Origin: Earliella scabrosa
Lineage: Eukaryota; Basidiomycota; Agaricomycetes; Polyporales; Polyporaceae
Reading direction: 5' to 3'
NCBI GenBank assembly: GCA_022605405.1
Contig: JABYQQ010000002.1
Coordinates: forward strand, 372,001-436,000
Length of the DNA: 64,000 bases
The position numbers were made by a program, and so were the translations under genes. Under the pieces are notes generated by a model. That model was not told the DNA's origin. It worked only from the letters and a program-made list of their open reading frames with translations, and made no database searches. Every line of letters starts with the position of its first letter. Position 1 is the first letter of the stretch. Shown here piece by piece: positions 45,074-55,733 of the stretch.

Positions 45074-48000
45074 ATGCCGAGCTTGTTCTCTCGCGCACGG
45101 ACCACATCGACTCCGACAAAGAAATCAACCTTCGACCTCGGCCTCCACGACGAGTTTGGGAGGGTCAGCAGCCGAGGCTCTGCCCGCCAGGTTGCTCAAC
45201 AGAGCCTCACCTCCGGGAAGAAGGGGGGCAAGAAGGACGGGGCGAAGGGCGCTGGGAAGGCGCGACCGCCCGGCACTGCCGACGATGACCAGGTCGACTT
45301 TGGGCTGCCCGACGGCAGCTTCCTCCCGCTGAACCTCGAGAAGCCACGATACGAGAATCCCGAGGACCCAACACAGGAGCTCGCGCCCCCGCACGACTAT
45401 GGCTACCTCTCGTACGGCCGACACGTCGTTCTGGGGCTGGAGGAGGTTGCTCGTCTGGTGGACGTCGTGGGAGACGAGCTCGGCACCCGTGGACTGACGA
45501 CTCCGTTCATTTTCTCAACATTGGCTCTCGACGTCTCTGCATCGTCCGTCAAGAGGCTCATTCAGACGTTCCTCAAGACCTGCACCCGTCCATCGTCCGA
45601 GGCCGAGAGGCAGTGGCGGGAAGAGGCGCGGTTGGCGGGCCCACACGAACTGGGTATGACCCTACGTTGGGGCTTGGCGAGGGTTGTTCGCTGGGTGGGC
45701 GGGCAGGAAGTGCGCGGGCTGGTATCGTACGACGCATACATGCAGTGGAAGGATACTGAAGCTGGTGCGTATCTTCCGTTGTTGCTCGCTGTGTGCACCG
45801 TCCAGCAGCCCTGTCTGACGGACCCGCAGCTCTCAACTATCCCGGCCTACACTTCTCTTCATTCCTTGAGCCCCTCGAACCGCTTTTGCGGTCGCTGCTG
45901 ACCGGCCTGTTCTCATTACTCACCCGCTTCACGGCGCACGCCGCCTCCTCCGGACACACTCCGCCCACTTTGTCACCGTTGTTCGGTCCACTTCTCTTCG
46001 GTCTGGGACCATCGACGCTCAATTTCCACCATGCATATACTCACTACCTCCGCACTACAACTGCAACCGAGCACCTTATTCTTGCATTCATCCGCTGGCA
46101 GGACGCAAAGGCCAGCGCGGCAGGACCGGCGCTCGGCGTTCCTACGCGCCTGAAGGCGTGGATCCAGGGATACCCGTCTATGCTGCCAATGCTGGGAAAG
46201 GACGACCGTCCCCAGCCTCGCCGCGGTGCCCGCACTGTCCGGATGCTTAATGTGCGTCGCAACGTGCGCATGTACTCACCCGATCTCGTGAAGACTGCTG
46301 CGTCGTGGGCCCACCGCCCCCGCGGGTCTGTGTCGAGCGCATCGGAGCGCGCATTCGCGGGGTCGAGAGAATGGGAACGAATCGCGCCTCCGACGCTCAA
46401 GCTTCCGCCGCGGTACTCTGACCAGTACAAGAAACGGATGGACTTGCCACCGAACTTCCACCCGGACACGGGTGCAGCATCCACCACACCATCTACTCTC
46501 ACCCCCCCTTCGCTCACGTCATCCATCTCGTCTGCATCGTCGGTTGGTTCGACGTTGTTTGAAGACAAGGAGGGCGAAGAGCGCTTCCGGAGTCTGACCG
46601 ACCTGAAGTGGGGCGAGTTTGAGGCGATGGGCTTCGGCAGCCTCGCCGATGACAAGAAGCTGCAGTTCGATCTGACGGAGAGTGCACGCGCGGTACGTTC
46701 CATTTCGTTCTTCCACTTTCGACGGACGTTGATGGATGGGTGCATGACATCGGCAGGCCCGCGCTGCGAAGCGTGCCACGCTCAGCTGGCAGGACTTCTC
46801 GTCTTCGGGATTCTCTCGCACGGATGCACACCTGAGTGCGACCCTTCAATTCAGTGCCCCAGTGGCCAATACTATCAACGCATGGCCGGCACATTCGGCG
46901 GAGATGCACCGAAAGCTGAAGAAAACGCAGAAGGCGCTTCCGGCGTTCGGGTGGGACACCGAGCCGGTGTTGGGGACCGAGGAGGTCATCGAGGAGGCAT
47001 TCTTGGACGTGTTCTGCGATCTCATCTACGGAGGTGGATGGATGGATGATGAGCGACGAGAGGAGACGGATCGCGAATGTAACTGGGCTTTGGTGAGTGT
47101 CAGATCGTAGTCATCATGTGAAGGCTATCTTATCGCGCCATGGACATCAAGGTTGAGTTCAAGTCTCTACCACTCTCCCGGACGAACAGCGTTTCTGGCA
47201 CGGCGGACCCGCGCACATCCACTACCCTCATTCTCTTCGAAGAGTTCGTCCCATTCGAATACCGACAACAGCTCGCGTCCGCTGGCGCGACACGACGACG
47301 GCTGCCTTCACTCTTTTCCTCGGCGAACAAGTCCAAACAGTGGAAGCCGGCGCCAACGCTGAACGGTCGTCCGTACGTGGTCGGAGCAGTGCCACATAGT
47401 CCCAGTTTCCGCGAAGCCGAGTTCGAGGGTCTCCTGCGGTCCAACGGCAGTGCGACCAAGATCATCTCTCTTAATCGCAGTCCGGAGAAGCAGCGTGCGG
47501 CAACGACGCCGAGCGCTGTCGCGACTCCGGGTCACGAGCCCGCGACAAATCCACTCATCAAGATCACTAGCGCCTCTGCGAAACCTCAGTTTCTGACCCC
47601 TCTCCGCACGGACTCGCCTACTCCAACTCCGAGGGCTAGTCCGCGGGACGAGACTTCATCTCCGGTGCCGAAGAAGAGCCATCGTTTTCGGTTACCGACG
47701 GGACTCCCTTCCAGCCCCTCACCAGGGAAGCGGGCGGGTCTCGTCCCCACCGAGTATGATCCAGTCGAGTTCGACACGCGCATCGCAAGCTTCGATGAAG
47801 GCGAGCTAGCGACTGCCAGCAAGCACAATCGGCGGAGGTCGAAAGACGATGCTTGGGTAGACATCCTCGTCGCGACCAACAGCCGACGAATGGCGGGGCA
47901 GGATGCAGAGATGCGCAACGGTCTCAAGGGCGGGCGCTCAGATCCGGAGCTCGCGAGCCAGGAGGTATCGGAGGTGCTCGCCGCTGTGCGTGGGCGTTTC

Positions 48001-48804
48001 TCGGACGACGAGGACGAGTCCATGGAGCCTGTGGCCGGGCCAAACGCTGGCGATACCTCCACTTTGCCGGACTCGGTTTTGGACCAGGATCGTCAAACGG
48101 AGGCCGATTCGCTTCGGTACGGGGATGACGAGGAAGAGGAGGAGCCACCAAAGACTACTCCCAGGAAGCGGATGGGATACTTCGACCTTCACCCTGACCG
48201 TCGTCCTCCTACGGTGGCCGACGACCCACGCGACCGCTTCGAGCGTCCGTCCTATGAGAGCGACACCTCGACAGAGAACCCGTATACCGCTGCGACGGTC
48301 CGAACCCGCCCCACTCTCGCTGTTAGGGAGGACTCTCTGCTCTACAGGCAGTCCGCCGCGTCTGAATACGAGTCGGACCCGGAGCCCATACAAGCTGGCT
48401 CGCAGGCCATTCCCCGCGACATCAAGAAGACCCTCCCTTCTGCGCCCAACGCTCCCCTGAAGGATGCGCCTGCGCTCCCTTCCAAGTCAGGAGCGAGCAA
48501 GACTGCGTCGCTCATCGAGATGTATCGTGAGCGCGAGCGGCAATCGCAAAGCAGTCCCATCCCGTCCTCTCGTCTACCCGTCCGCCAAGCATCGCTGCAC
48601 CCGGGTGGGCCGCGCGAGCGCTCAATCTCCCCCTCACCGTCGCCTAAGCCGCCCGCCGCCGTTGACCTTCCGGAGATTGATGAACCTGCTGCGGACGACG
48701 ACAAGGTGAGCGTCGAAGATATTCAGATTGATCTTCCTACCCGCTACGTCCATGGCGCACCCCTTCACAACGTGTTGGAGGAACCCGAGGAAGAGGAAGC
48801 GTAG
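45074..48804 (+). CDS. MSB1: Msb1/Mug8-domain cell-polarity protein (DUF1708)
   Basis: Large cytoplasmic protein of the fungal Msb1/Mug8 family, which acts with Cdc42/Rho GTPases, formins and Bem1 at growth sites. Four exons (45074-45764, 45830-46692, 46793-47092 and 47152-48804) join in frame. The start MPSLFSRARTTSTPTKKS is typical. The conserved RhoGAP-like domain spans about residues 30-560 and includes YGYLSYGRHVVLGLEEVARL, TRGLTTPFIFSTLALDVSAS, LNYPGLHFSSFLEPLEPLLR and LTRFTAHAASSGHTPPTLSP. It also has LGPSTLNFHHAYTHYLRTTT, FSRTDAHLSATLQFSAPVAN and PAFGWDTEPVLGTEEVIEEA. A third of the protein after residue 650 is disordered, Ser/Pro-rich and acidic (DDEEEEEPPKTTPRKRMGYF) and ends LEEPEEEEA. 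The intron at 46693-46792 was chosen because it restores FSRTDAHLSATLQF. Confidence 0.85.
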
Positions 48805-49720
48805 CATACCTTCCTCGCGGCGGTTGCTCCTTGTGTTCCCACTTCTTCCCCTTACTCCCTTTGCATTGCGCCTGCGTCGGCACACTCTGAAATATCGTAT
48901 CGTATTTAGCACCGGTAAACGCCTCGGCTACTCCCGCACGCACGCACCCCTCATCCCACCCACCCACACGTGAACCTTGTCCCCTTGCTCCCGCTTGCTC
49001 CGTCTATCTCGTGGCTTGGTAACTCCTTCATGCGCGTTCCGTGAAACATACTTGCTATAGCTACCTACCATCGTACATATTCACCGCATTCCTTTCCTGA
49101 AGATACCTCGGAGCGCCCCTCGGGTCCCGGTCACATAGCTTACTCGTTCATTTTGTGTCGTGGTTCTGCCTCCCCTCTCCTCGCTGCCTCCCGTCCCTGC
49201 CTGGGTTGGATCGCGCACGCTATCTCCTTCCCCCGGTCCTCTCACCTTTCACCCTCTCTACCCCATATGTTCTCCGCCGTCCCTAGTCCTCGTTCCTCTG
49301 TCCGCGTCCGCTATGTTGTGCAATCTTTCCACTGAATATATGTCGAATGTGCTGAGTCGGACATTCAACTTCTTCTATCTCACGGTGATTGGTTGGTACA
49401 CTACTACTTGCTGCATGTTTCACGTTCTCGCGGGATGGGTTTGCGCGACGACTGTTGGTCCTGGTGCTGTGATTAACCTTATTGTTGAATGCATGCACAG
49501 TTGTCGCCAGATGTTGAGTTACGCGCCTGAAGGCCTTGGACACTTCCACACTGTGGTGTCATTGGGCAAGATACGATGTGCTTATCACCGGTACCCCGTC
49601 CTACACTGCTGGCCGCCAGATGGAGATCGTCCCACATGGCAAGGAGAACCAACGTTCCAAGCCTCTCAATGTTCTAGCGTACATCTCGCAGTTGTCCACT
49701 ATCTACGTCCCTTTAGCAAG
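48805..49720. other. Convergent intergenic region
   Basis: About 0.9 kb between MSB1-like (+) and BUD32 (-) stop codons. It is C/T-rich, consistent with untranslated regions, and no gene is supported. Confidence 0.5.
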
Positions 49721-50808
49721 CTATCCTACCATACTCCGCTTGCGTCCTCGCAGACGTACTGGTAGAAGGTCGCATCAGTGCACTGAGTCACCCTGAGCCA
49801 CGATACCTTCTCACCATCATCGAGCCTCCGCGAGATCGCGGCCCACTCCTTGCCCATCTTGGTCTCGTAGGCTTTGAGAACCCCAGCAAACAAGGGCTCG
49901 GATTGTGGATGCGTAGACGAGAATGCCCTCTCGAGGACGTACAGGTCGACCGCCTTATCTTCGACGAGGGTCGACATATACGCGAGACCGAAGTCTATGA
50001 GGACCTTGATTGGACGTTCAACGACAGGGACGAACGATAGGTCTAAATGGCTTGCACGTACAAGTTGGAGGCCTTTACGGGACGATGGATGTCGAAGCAT
50101 CATGTTAGACGTCGTGAGATCGCCGTGGATGATGTCCGCCTGGTGCATCTTCGCGATCTCCGTTCCGATGAGCTCCATGAGGGAATCTAGGCCAATCGCT
50201 CAGGCATGTACTTGAAAAGAGAGCAGAGCATGCGGAGCGAACCCTGTGAGATGCCGTACTCTTGCAGCGGGTCTTCCTCTGGTGGCTCCTCGTCGTCAAC
50301 CTCGTCGAAATCTTCTTCGACTACTACTTCACCTTCGGCGCCTCCGCCGAGGAGGAATCGGACGCTCTTGCCGTCGATCCATTCGATTCCGAGGATGCCT
50401 TCTATGGCGTCTACCATCCGTATACCAGGCACATTGACTCCTGAACTGCGAGTTCCACGGCCATGAGTCAGGATTGGGCTCATTTGAAGGTATCGACGGA
50501 CCGTAAACATTTGATCAGTGCTCGCGCCTCGCCTGCGACGCGAGACTTCGTCAAGGCGGTGTCGAGTGTTGGATGCCGATACTGTTTTTGAAAGCGATGC
50601 TTGATCAGGATCTCTCCTGAATGCTCCGATGCAGGAGAGACTGGATGCAGTCGTGCTTTGTAGATTTTCTGCACATCGAAACCATTCCTTAGCCTGCCAT
50701 ACAGAGACAATGAGCATAGTACAAATCTCTCACTGCTTCCGCGCCCTGAGAGATCTTTTCTGCATTTTCTAGCAGTTTCAGCGATGGGGACGTTGCTGTT
50801 GTGGTCAT
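49721..50808 (-). CDS. BUD32: BUD32, atypical kinase of the KEOPS/EKC complex
   Basis: Small kinase/ATPase of the KEOPS complex, needed for t6A modification at tRNA position 37 and for telomere and transcription functions. Exon 1 (50734-50808) encodes MTTTATSPSLKLLENAEKIS and QGAEA, and the next exon begins KIYKARLHPVSPASEHSGEI. The lysine-bearing region is LIKHRFQKQYRHPTLDTALT, followed by KSRVAGEARALIKCLR and GVNVPGIRMVDAIEGILGIE. The catalytic loop is ADIIHGDLTTSNMMLRHP and the metal-binding motif is VLIDFGLAYMS. The C-terminal tail is recovered only if the intron from about 49765 to 49827 is removed, giving DDVRLRGRKRSMVG and a stop at 49721; that tail is a family hallmark. An acidic insert (VDDEEPPEEDPLQEYG) lies in the N-lobe, longer than in yeast. 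It is divergent from the GNAT gene. Confidence 0.92.
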
Positions 50809-50993
50809 GGTGGTTTGACTGGTGGTCTAGACTCCCCGAGTCACCAAAGCGGTCAGAGCACAGCCACCTCACACCAAATCCGGCCGACCAACTTGAAGTT
50901 CACTTCAAGCCGACCATGATGAGCTTCTGTCCAGCTATCATCACCTCGCCCTCCCACCGGTACAAATAAGCTGTTCTATTTTCACATCGAGCA
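50809..50993. promoter_or_regulatory. Bidirectional promoter between BUD32 and the GNAT gene
   Basis: Only 185 bases separate the two start codons, so both promoters and leaders must share it. An imperfect inverted repeat (TTGAAGTTCACTTCAA, 50892-50907) is centred in it. A TACAAATAAG AT-rich stretch lies near 50960, about 35 bases before the GNAT start. Confidence 0.45.
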
Positions 50994-51928
50994 ATGCTTA
51001 GAAGACAAGGATCGCTCTCCTTCCGCGTAGTACAAGGGCCAGACATCACGGAGGAGATTTTGAGAGCGACGTCCAACCTGTTCTCCAAGAGTTATGGCAT
51101 CTGGGCTGACGGAGTTGCTGCCCCCCTCAAGCCAGGTATGGATATTTCTGCGCAAATTTACATACATATACAGACCCATTCCCCACTAGGCTCTCGAGTG
51201 CGACTGAGTCCCAAGATGCTACGCGCTCAAGGAGTTGCAGACTTTGCGAACGGTGTCCTCGCCATGTGTTATGCGAATGACATCCTCGTTGGCCATGCAT
51301 TTGCGAGAGTATGGCAGTTCAACAATGGTACGTCCTCGAGCGGCGTTCTCCTTACAGTACGAGTCGCTTGACGATTTCGCAGATACAGAATCCATCTGCT
51401 GGGTCACCCAGCTGGTCGTGTCTTCCGATTATCGCGAGCAGGGAATCGCAACGATGCTTATCCGCATGCTTCCGGGTCCAGGCCTTTCTTGCAGCGCAAT
51501 AGGCCTCGTGTCCTCACACCCAGCTGCCTGTCTGGCGCTCGCAAACAGTGCGAGTACGTCCTTTCATCTCCGTTACCTTCAGCCGGGGTCGGTTCACTGA
51601 CCAAGGGCTTCCCTTCTCCCGTATCATGATCACGATAGACGTAAAGATGCCACAGCTGGATGTTGCTTACATCAAGGAGCACGCGCGACAGATTCTAGAG
51701 TCCACGCCCATCGCTTACCTACGAGGTGCTCGCCTTCATGGTTCGCTCTTCGAAGGAGCTGGAACGACTTCTGGGGTCGTCTCTTCGGCGGATACAGGCT
51801 TCTTTGTTGACCACACTGAGCCAATGGAAGCCCTGAGGAGGTGGAGAGCCAATCATTCCGTCGTCTGGCCTTTGGGAGAGCTTCAGGAGGGTCACGAGTT
51901 CTTCATTGTGGTTCCATGCATGTCCTGA
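50994..51928 (+). CDS. GNAT-family N-acetyltransferase
   Basis: Acyl-CoA N-acyltransferase of unknown substrate. Exons begin MLRRQGSLSFRVVQGPDITE then EILRATSNLFSKSYGIWADG. The second exon gives SPKMLRAQGVADFANGVLAM and NDILVGHAFARVWQFNN, the acceptor-side strands. The third gives ESICWVTQLVVSSDYREQGI and ATMLIRML; the V-V-S-x-x-Y-R-x-x-G-I-A segment is the acetyl-CoA pyrophosphate-binding motif A (R/Q-x-x-G-x-A/G). It continues CSAIGLVSSHPAACLALANS. The last exon holds a long C-terminal part (QLDVAYIKEHARQILESTPI, GFFVDHTEPMEALRRWRANH, HEFFIVVPCMS). Four or five exons are present, about 280 residues. It shares a promoter with BUD32, which does not by itself imply a shared pathway. Confidence 0.8.
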
Positions 51929-52216
51929 CTGGTGGGTTCGATGATGTATGAGTCGTGGCTCGTGGAATTTAAATACTGTCACATTGGTACGTCAATAGTG
52001 GCACATGCTGCGGTAATACGCGTAGTGCGTGCTAGCTGCCTGGCGATGATCCGAGGCACCGCCTTGATGACGCAGAGAACGCTGCTACAAGCATGGGGCG
52101 GCGTCATGGTGGTCTACCTTCACGAAGCTCTCCGAGTCTCTACTCTCAGACTCCGGCATGACTTCGTGCTCGGTTGTGACGTTGATGTGGATTGTCCGAG
52201 TTGCTGATCGTGACGC

Positions 52217-54396
52217 CTAGAGAAGAGCGAAGGGATCAGGAATTGCATCGAACATAGCATGGACCGACTGGCAATTGACCTCAGGCACTGGGCTTCGGTA
52301 GTCTACCCACGTGGCCGGTGAGACCACCGTGTTCCGCATTACCAGGCTGCTCAGGCATCCCCCGGGATGATCCCCAGTCGAGCTACCAGACGCGTCGATG
52401 CGGTGCAAGTCACGTCTTGAATTCAGGCTGTCAACGAGATGAAGGGTGGTGAGCATTGCACATGCCTCCAATCCGAACAGTGCCTACGTACTGTGCGAGC
52501 AGCGTAATCGCATATACTGAACGAGACCATAGTGTCCTCAGTGTCGGTCAACAGTCAATGCGGGATACTTACACGCACTCTTTGTGGCAACGATGTCAAT
52601 AGCGGCATAAACCTGGCTATTAGGACATGCGAGGGCCTACCGCTGGGTGAGGCCATATCACGGAGGACAGGGATTGGAATGGGGAACTCACGAAGATGAA
52701 CGCAAGGGATGTCGATAAGCTAAGTGGGTATGCATCTGTCAATGGAGCTGTTCGACCATTGGGAATAGCCTACAGACCCAATCAAGAGTCCTGTAAGTGG
52801 CGAAGATTTAAGAGAGAGTAACAGCAGTCATGGTCTCGAACAGGCCTACCAGAATTGACTGTGTATGCGATCAGAACCCGGATGATCGAGTTGGTCCTGC
52901 TCATAGTCAGCGACTGGAAGAGGTTGAAGAAAGGGCTTTCACCTAGTAAACCCACTGCGGTTCTGGAGCAGACAGTATATCAAGGACGCCGCCAGGATGA
53001 TATTGGCCAGTACAGCTAATCCGGAGTGTGCGCTGTTCAATAGCTAGTCCCGCCGGAAGTCAGCTTCGGTAGGTCCGTGTTTTCATGGCCAGAGGAACAA
53101 GGGCGCACCCGGATCGTGACAGCGTACTGATTGTCTGGCCGCATCCACCTACGCGACAACAGACGAAGGTAGGTAAGGAATGCGAGGCTGTAAGAACTTC
53201 CGGTAAGACTCACAGCAGAACGGTGGCAGCTGGGCGGAGCTTCTCAGTGTGAGGGCGGCAGTCACCACAAAAGCCTGCTCACCGGTCACCATCCCTGATG
53301 CGAAGTTGAGAGACATGAGCATTCGCACGAGTGTTCGATGTGGCAACTAACCAAACTGTCCCAAAGTCAGCACGCCCTGCGAATGGGCTCGATGATGAGT
53401 TTCGTGCCCAATGGATGATGAGGCCTGGACGTACTGCCGTGAAGACCACCTGTGGCCCGAATTTCATCCAGACTAATTAAAAGAATGAGTCGAGACTGGA
53501 TGATTGCCTGTCCTGCAACGAGCTCACATACTTAGATAGACACAGCGTGCGAGGAAGCTGACATCGTCGTGTTAGCCCACAATGTGACAAGTCGATCCAG
53601 TATACCAGTAACTCAAACCTTTGGCATAAACAGATGATTGCTCCCTATCAACAGCGCCGTCAGTGTTCGCACAGTATCGTCTCGGAATCCTTTGATTAAC
53701 TCACGGCGAGGATCCCTTGTATCTACGAGACAAACACATGAGCAAGTCCAGATACTTGAGAAACTGCGTCCCTCACATTCGCAGACCTGGACAACGGAGT
53801 AAGCACTGTCGATAATAAGCGAATATCGCAGACTGACCAGATCCTTCCATGCACAGCCCCACTCAACCGATCGACGACGAGGTAATGATAACTGTATGTG
53901 GCCCTGTGTGAGGACGCAGCACGGTGGCAACGGGTAGCGAAGTTTAGACAGACCTGAAGTGCATGCATAGCACGCTATGTGCTGTCTCCAACGCTCTGGA
54001 GCCTGTCTGAGACAAGCCCTTTTCGACCAAACGTTATCATACCCGTACTCACACAATCGCGGTGACCTACAGAGACGCCAGACAGCGTCCGTCGATCAGC
54101 TGAATCGTCACACTTTGGGAAGCGAGCTCACCAAGCTTCTCAACCTCCACCCGTCCCTGGATTTACACATATATTGGAAGGATTGGTGCACTAGGAAGCC
54201 GTAAAGCCTATGCGCCATGTGAACATTATGAGTCGGAGTCGATCAACCTGCTCCGAGTCGGGTCGCCTCACATGACTCCGATGAAGGTCCCGACGAGGAG
54301 CGCGCCAACGGTGCTGTCCAGCGCCGTCGAGCTATTCAGGGGACTGTCGGAGGATAAGCTTGGAGCTACGTCAGTAGAATTGAGCAGAAGGGCCAT
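52217..54396 (-). CDS. DUF6534-family multi-pass membrane protein (complete gene of small exons)
   Basis: Membrane protein of the agaricomycete DUF6534 family, function unknown; assembled here from many short exons. Exon 1 starts at 54396 with MALLLNSTDVAPSLSSDSPL and runs into STVGALLVGTFIGVM. Exon 2 gives LYGFLVHQSFQYMCKSRDGW then RLRSL; exon 3 VTAIV; exon 4 ALETAHSVLCMHF. YSYHYLVVDRLSGAVHGRIW and LRYSLIIDSAYSVVVQ-like stretches follow. Near 52930-53035 lies GLAVLANIILAASLIYCLLQ then NRSGFTR, the family's R-T/S-G-F signature. SRTNSIIRVLIAYTVNSG lies at about 52830-52890, YAAIDIVATKS near 52580-52620, and AMLTTLHLVDSLNSRRDLHR at 52400-52460. The stop is at 52217. Middle joins (53060-53700) are not resolved. 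Early exon boundaries coincide with those of the gene at 1-2145. Confidence 0.75.
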
Positions 54397-54566
54397 CCTA
54401 TGGGGAGTCAGTGCTCTTCTGCCTACCTTCCACCTACTCCCCGATTATATAACGGGGTCGAACGCTCTTGACGGATATCCATCGTACGCGTAGTCGGATA
54501 TGTGGTGACATTCCTCATCATATATGCACCACATAGGACAGCTCCTATGGGTATGACTGGGAAGAC

Positions 54567-54743
54567 TCGAAGGCAAGAGACAAGCTTCGTCCTCCCGCTC
54601 ACACTCACTACGGATATCCAGAATACGCAGACGACGAAGCGCCTGTCTCTGCATCTCTCATGTATCAGTCGTATGTATACGGGAAGCAAGGATCACCTGT
54701 TTTGAGGACGCTATTCAGCAAGCCCAAGTTTCTGGCAGAGTGA
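54567..54743 (+). pseudogene. 3' end of an unrecognised gene (HTHYGYP fragment, copy 1)
   Basis: An open frame with protein-like composition reads KLRPPAHTHYGYPEYADDEA, PVSASLMYQSYVYGKQGSPV and LRTLFSKPKFLAE before TGA. It has no room for an N-terminal part, because the DUF6534 gene starts 170 bases upstream in the opposite direction. A related, frame-broken copy lies at 57660-57828. It is best seen as the remnant of a duplicated gene, or the last exon of one I cannot trace. The family is unknown. Confidence 0.4.
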
Positions 54744-55022
54744 CGAGTCACTGCCGAGGGCTCACTCAGCTGAGTTGGTATTGAAAGCGCATAAGAGCTA
54801 TCGGTACTTGCGGCGACGGCCAGAACGTTTAGACGTAGTGCACAACCTCGTTCGAGGCATGATGCGCGGGTCCACTTCTTCTAGTATGTCAGCGTATCGT
54901 GTACGAGTTGCATGAGCGATCAGCAAGTGAACAAGGAGTGAGGTGGATGAGGCTGAGGCGTGCCATCTACTGACGGCGGCCCGGCCCCGCCGCCACGGAT
55001 GGCGCGGGAAAATGCCTCCTAT
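54744..55022. other. Short non-coding region left of the hAT-like element
   Basis: No gene was seen. It ends with the ACGGCGGCCCGGCCCCGCCG GC-rich patch and the CTCCTATTA motif that recurs on the far side of the element. Confidence 0.45.
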
Positions 55023-55650
55023 TAAGGCTGCACAAGAATAAGCGTAAATCGGAGTATACGCTGGAGTAATTCTGAAGTACAGCGTAAATAAGCCCATCAA
55101 GGCTCATCTTAATGTATTCATATCTAATTGTATGTAGTCAGAAAAAGGAGCTATTACTCGGAGTTATTCTGAGTACAAAACACGTGATCGATCGGCCCTT
55201 CTGAAAGGGTCAGACAGCATTGACTACGCAGAATACGGGTCTTTCAGACTCATTTCATTGTATGAAATGCTGAAACTGATGCTTGCAGATCATCTGTTTG
55301 TCTAGCCACTATGGACTGGGCTTGTAACCATGGGCGCTAAGGGGTGAAGGCGGGCGCCTTCTCTGAAATCCTGCAACTCCTCACAACTTATGAATACTCG
55401 GAGCGAATATCAGCACAATTAAGTCTGGAAGCATGTATCCTAGAGCACACACAAGCTTCCATAGCGTCCAGATCCTGTACGGAAAGGACTTGGAAGACAT
55501 GTGACCTGCCACTGAGTAAAAGCGAGTAACTAAGAATACGATATTATTAAACTATATTAAAGTAAAATAAGCCTTCCCGGGCCCCTCTTATGCATACGTA
55601 TCATTAAATAAGGGGCTTCAAATTTATTTAATCATAATTGTGCAGCCCTA
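55023..55650. mobile_element. Non-autonomous hAT-like DNA transposon (MITE type)
   Basis: A 628-bp segment is bounded by inverted repeats: TAAGGCTGCACAA at 55023-55035 and TTGTGCAGCCCTA at 55638-55650 (reverse complement TAGGGCTGCACAA), matching 12 of 13. TAGGGCTGCACA-type ends are characteristic of hAT elements. The motif CTCCTATTA flanks both sides (55016-55024 and 55655-55663), as a 8-9 bp target duplication would, although on the right it is offset by four bases (CAGG) and on the left it overlaps the repeat by two. The interior is AT-rich, especially 55530-55640, unlike its surroundings, and encodes no transposase. Internal near-repeats GGAGTAATTCTGAAGTAC and GGAGTTATTCTGAGTAC lie near 55072 and 55160. 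Confidence 0.6.
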
Positions 55651-55733
55651 CAGGCTCCTATTAGTCTCTTCCTCCTCCTCTTGTCCTCCTCCTCATCCGT
55701 CCTCTCAACCTCGCTGACTACATCTCGACCAGG

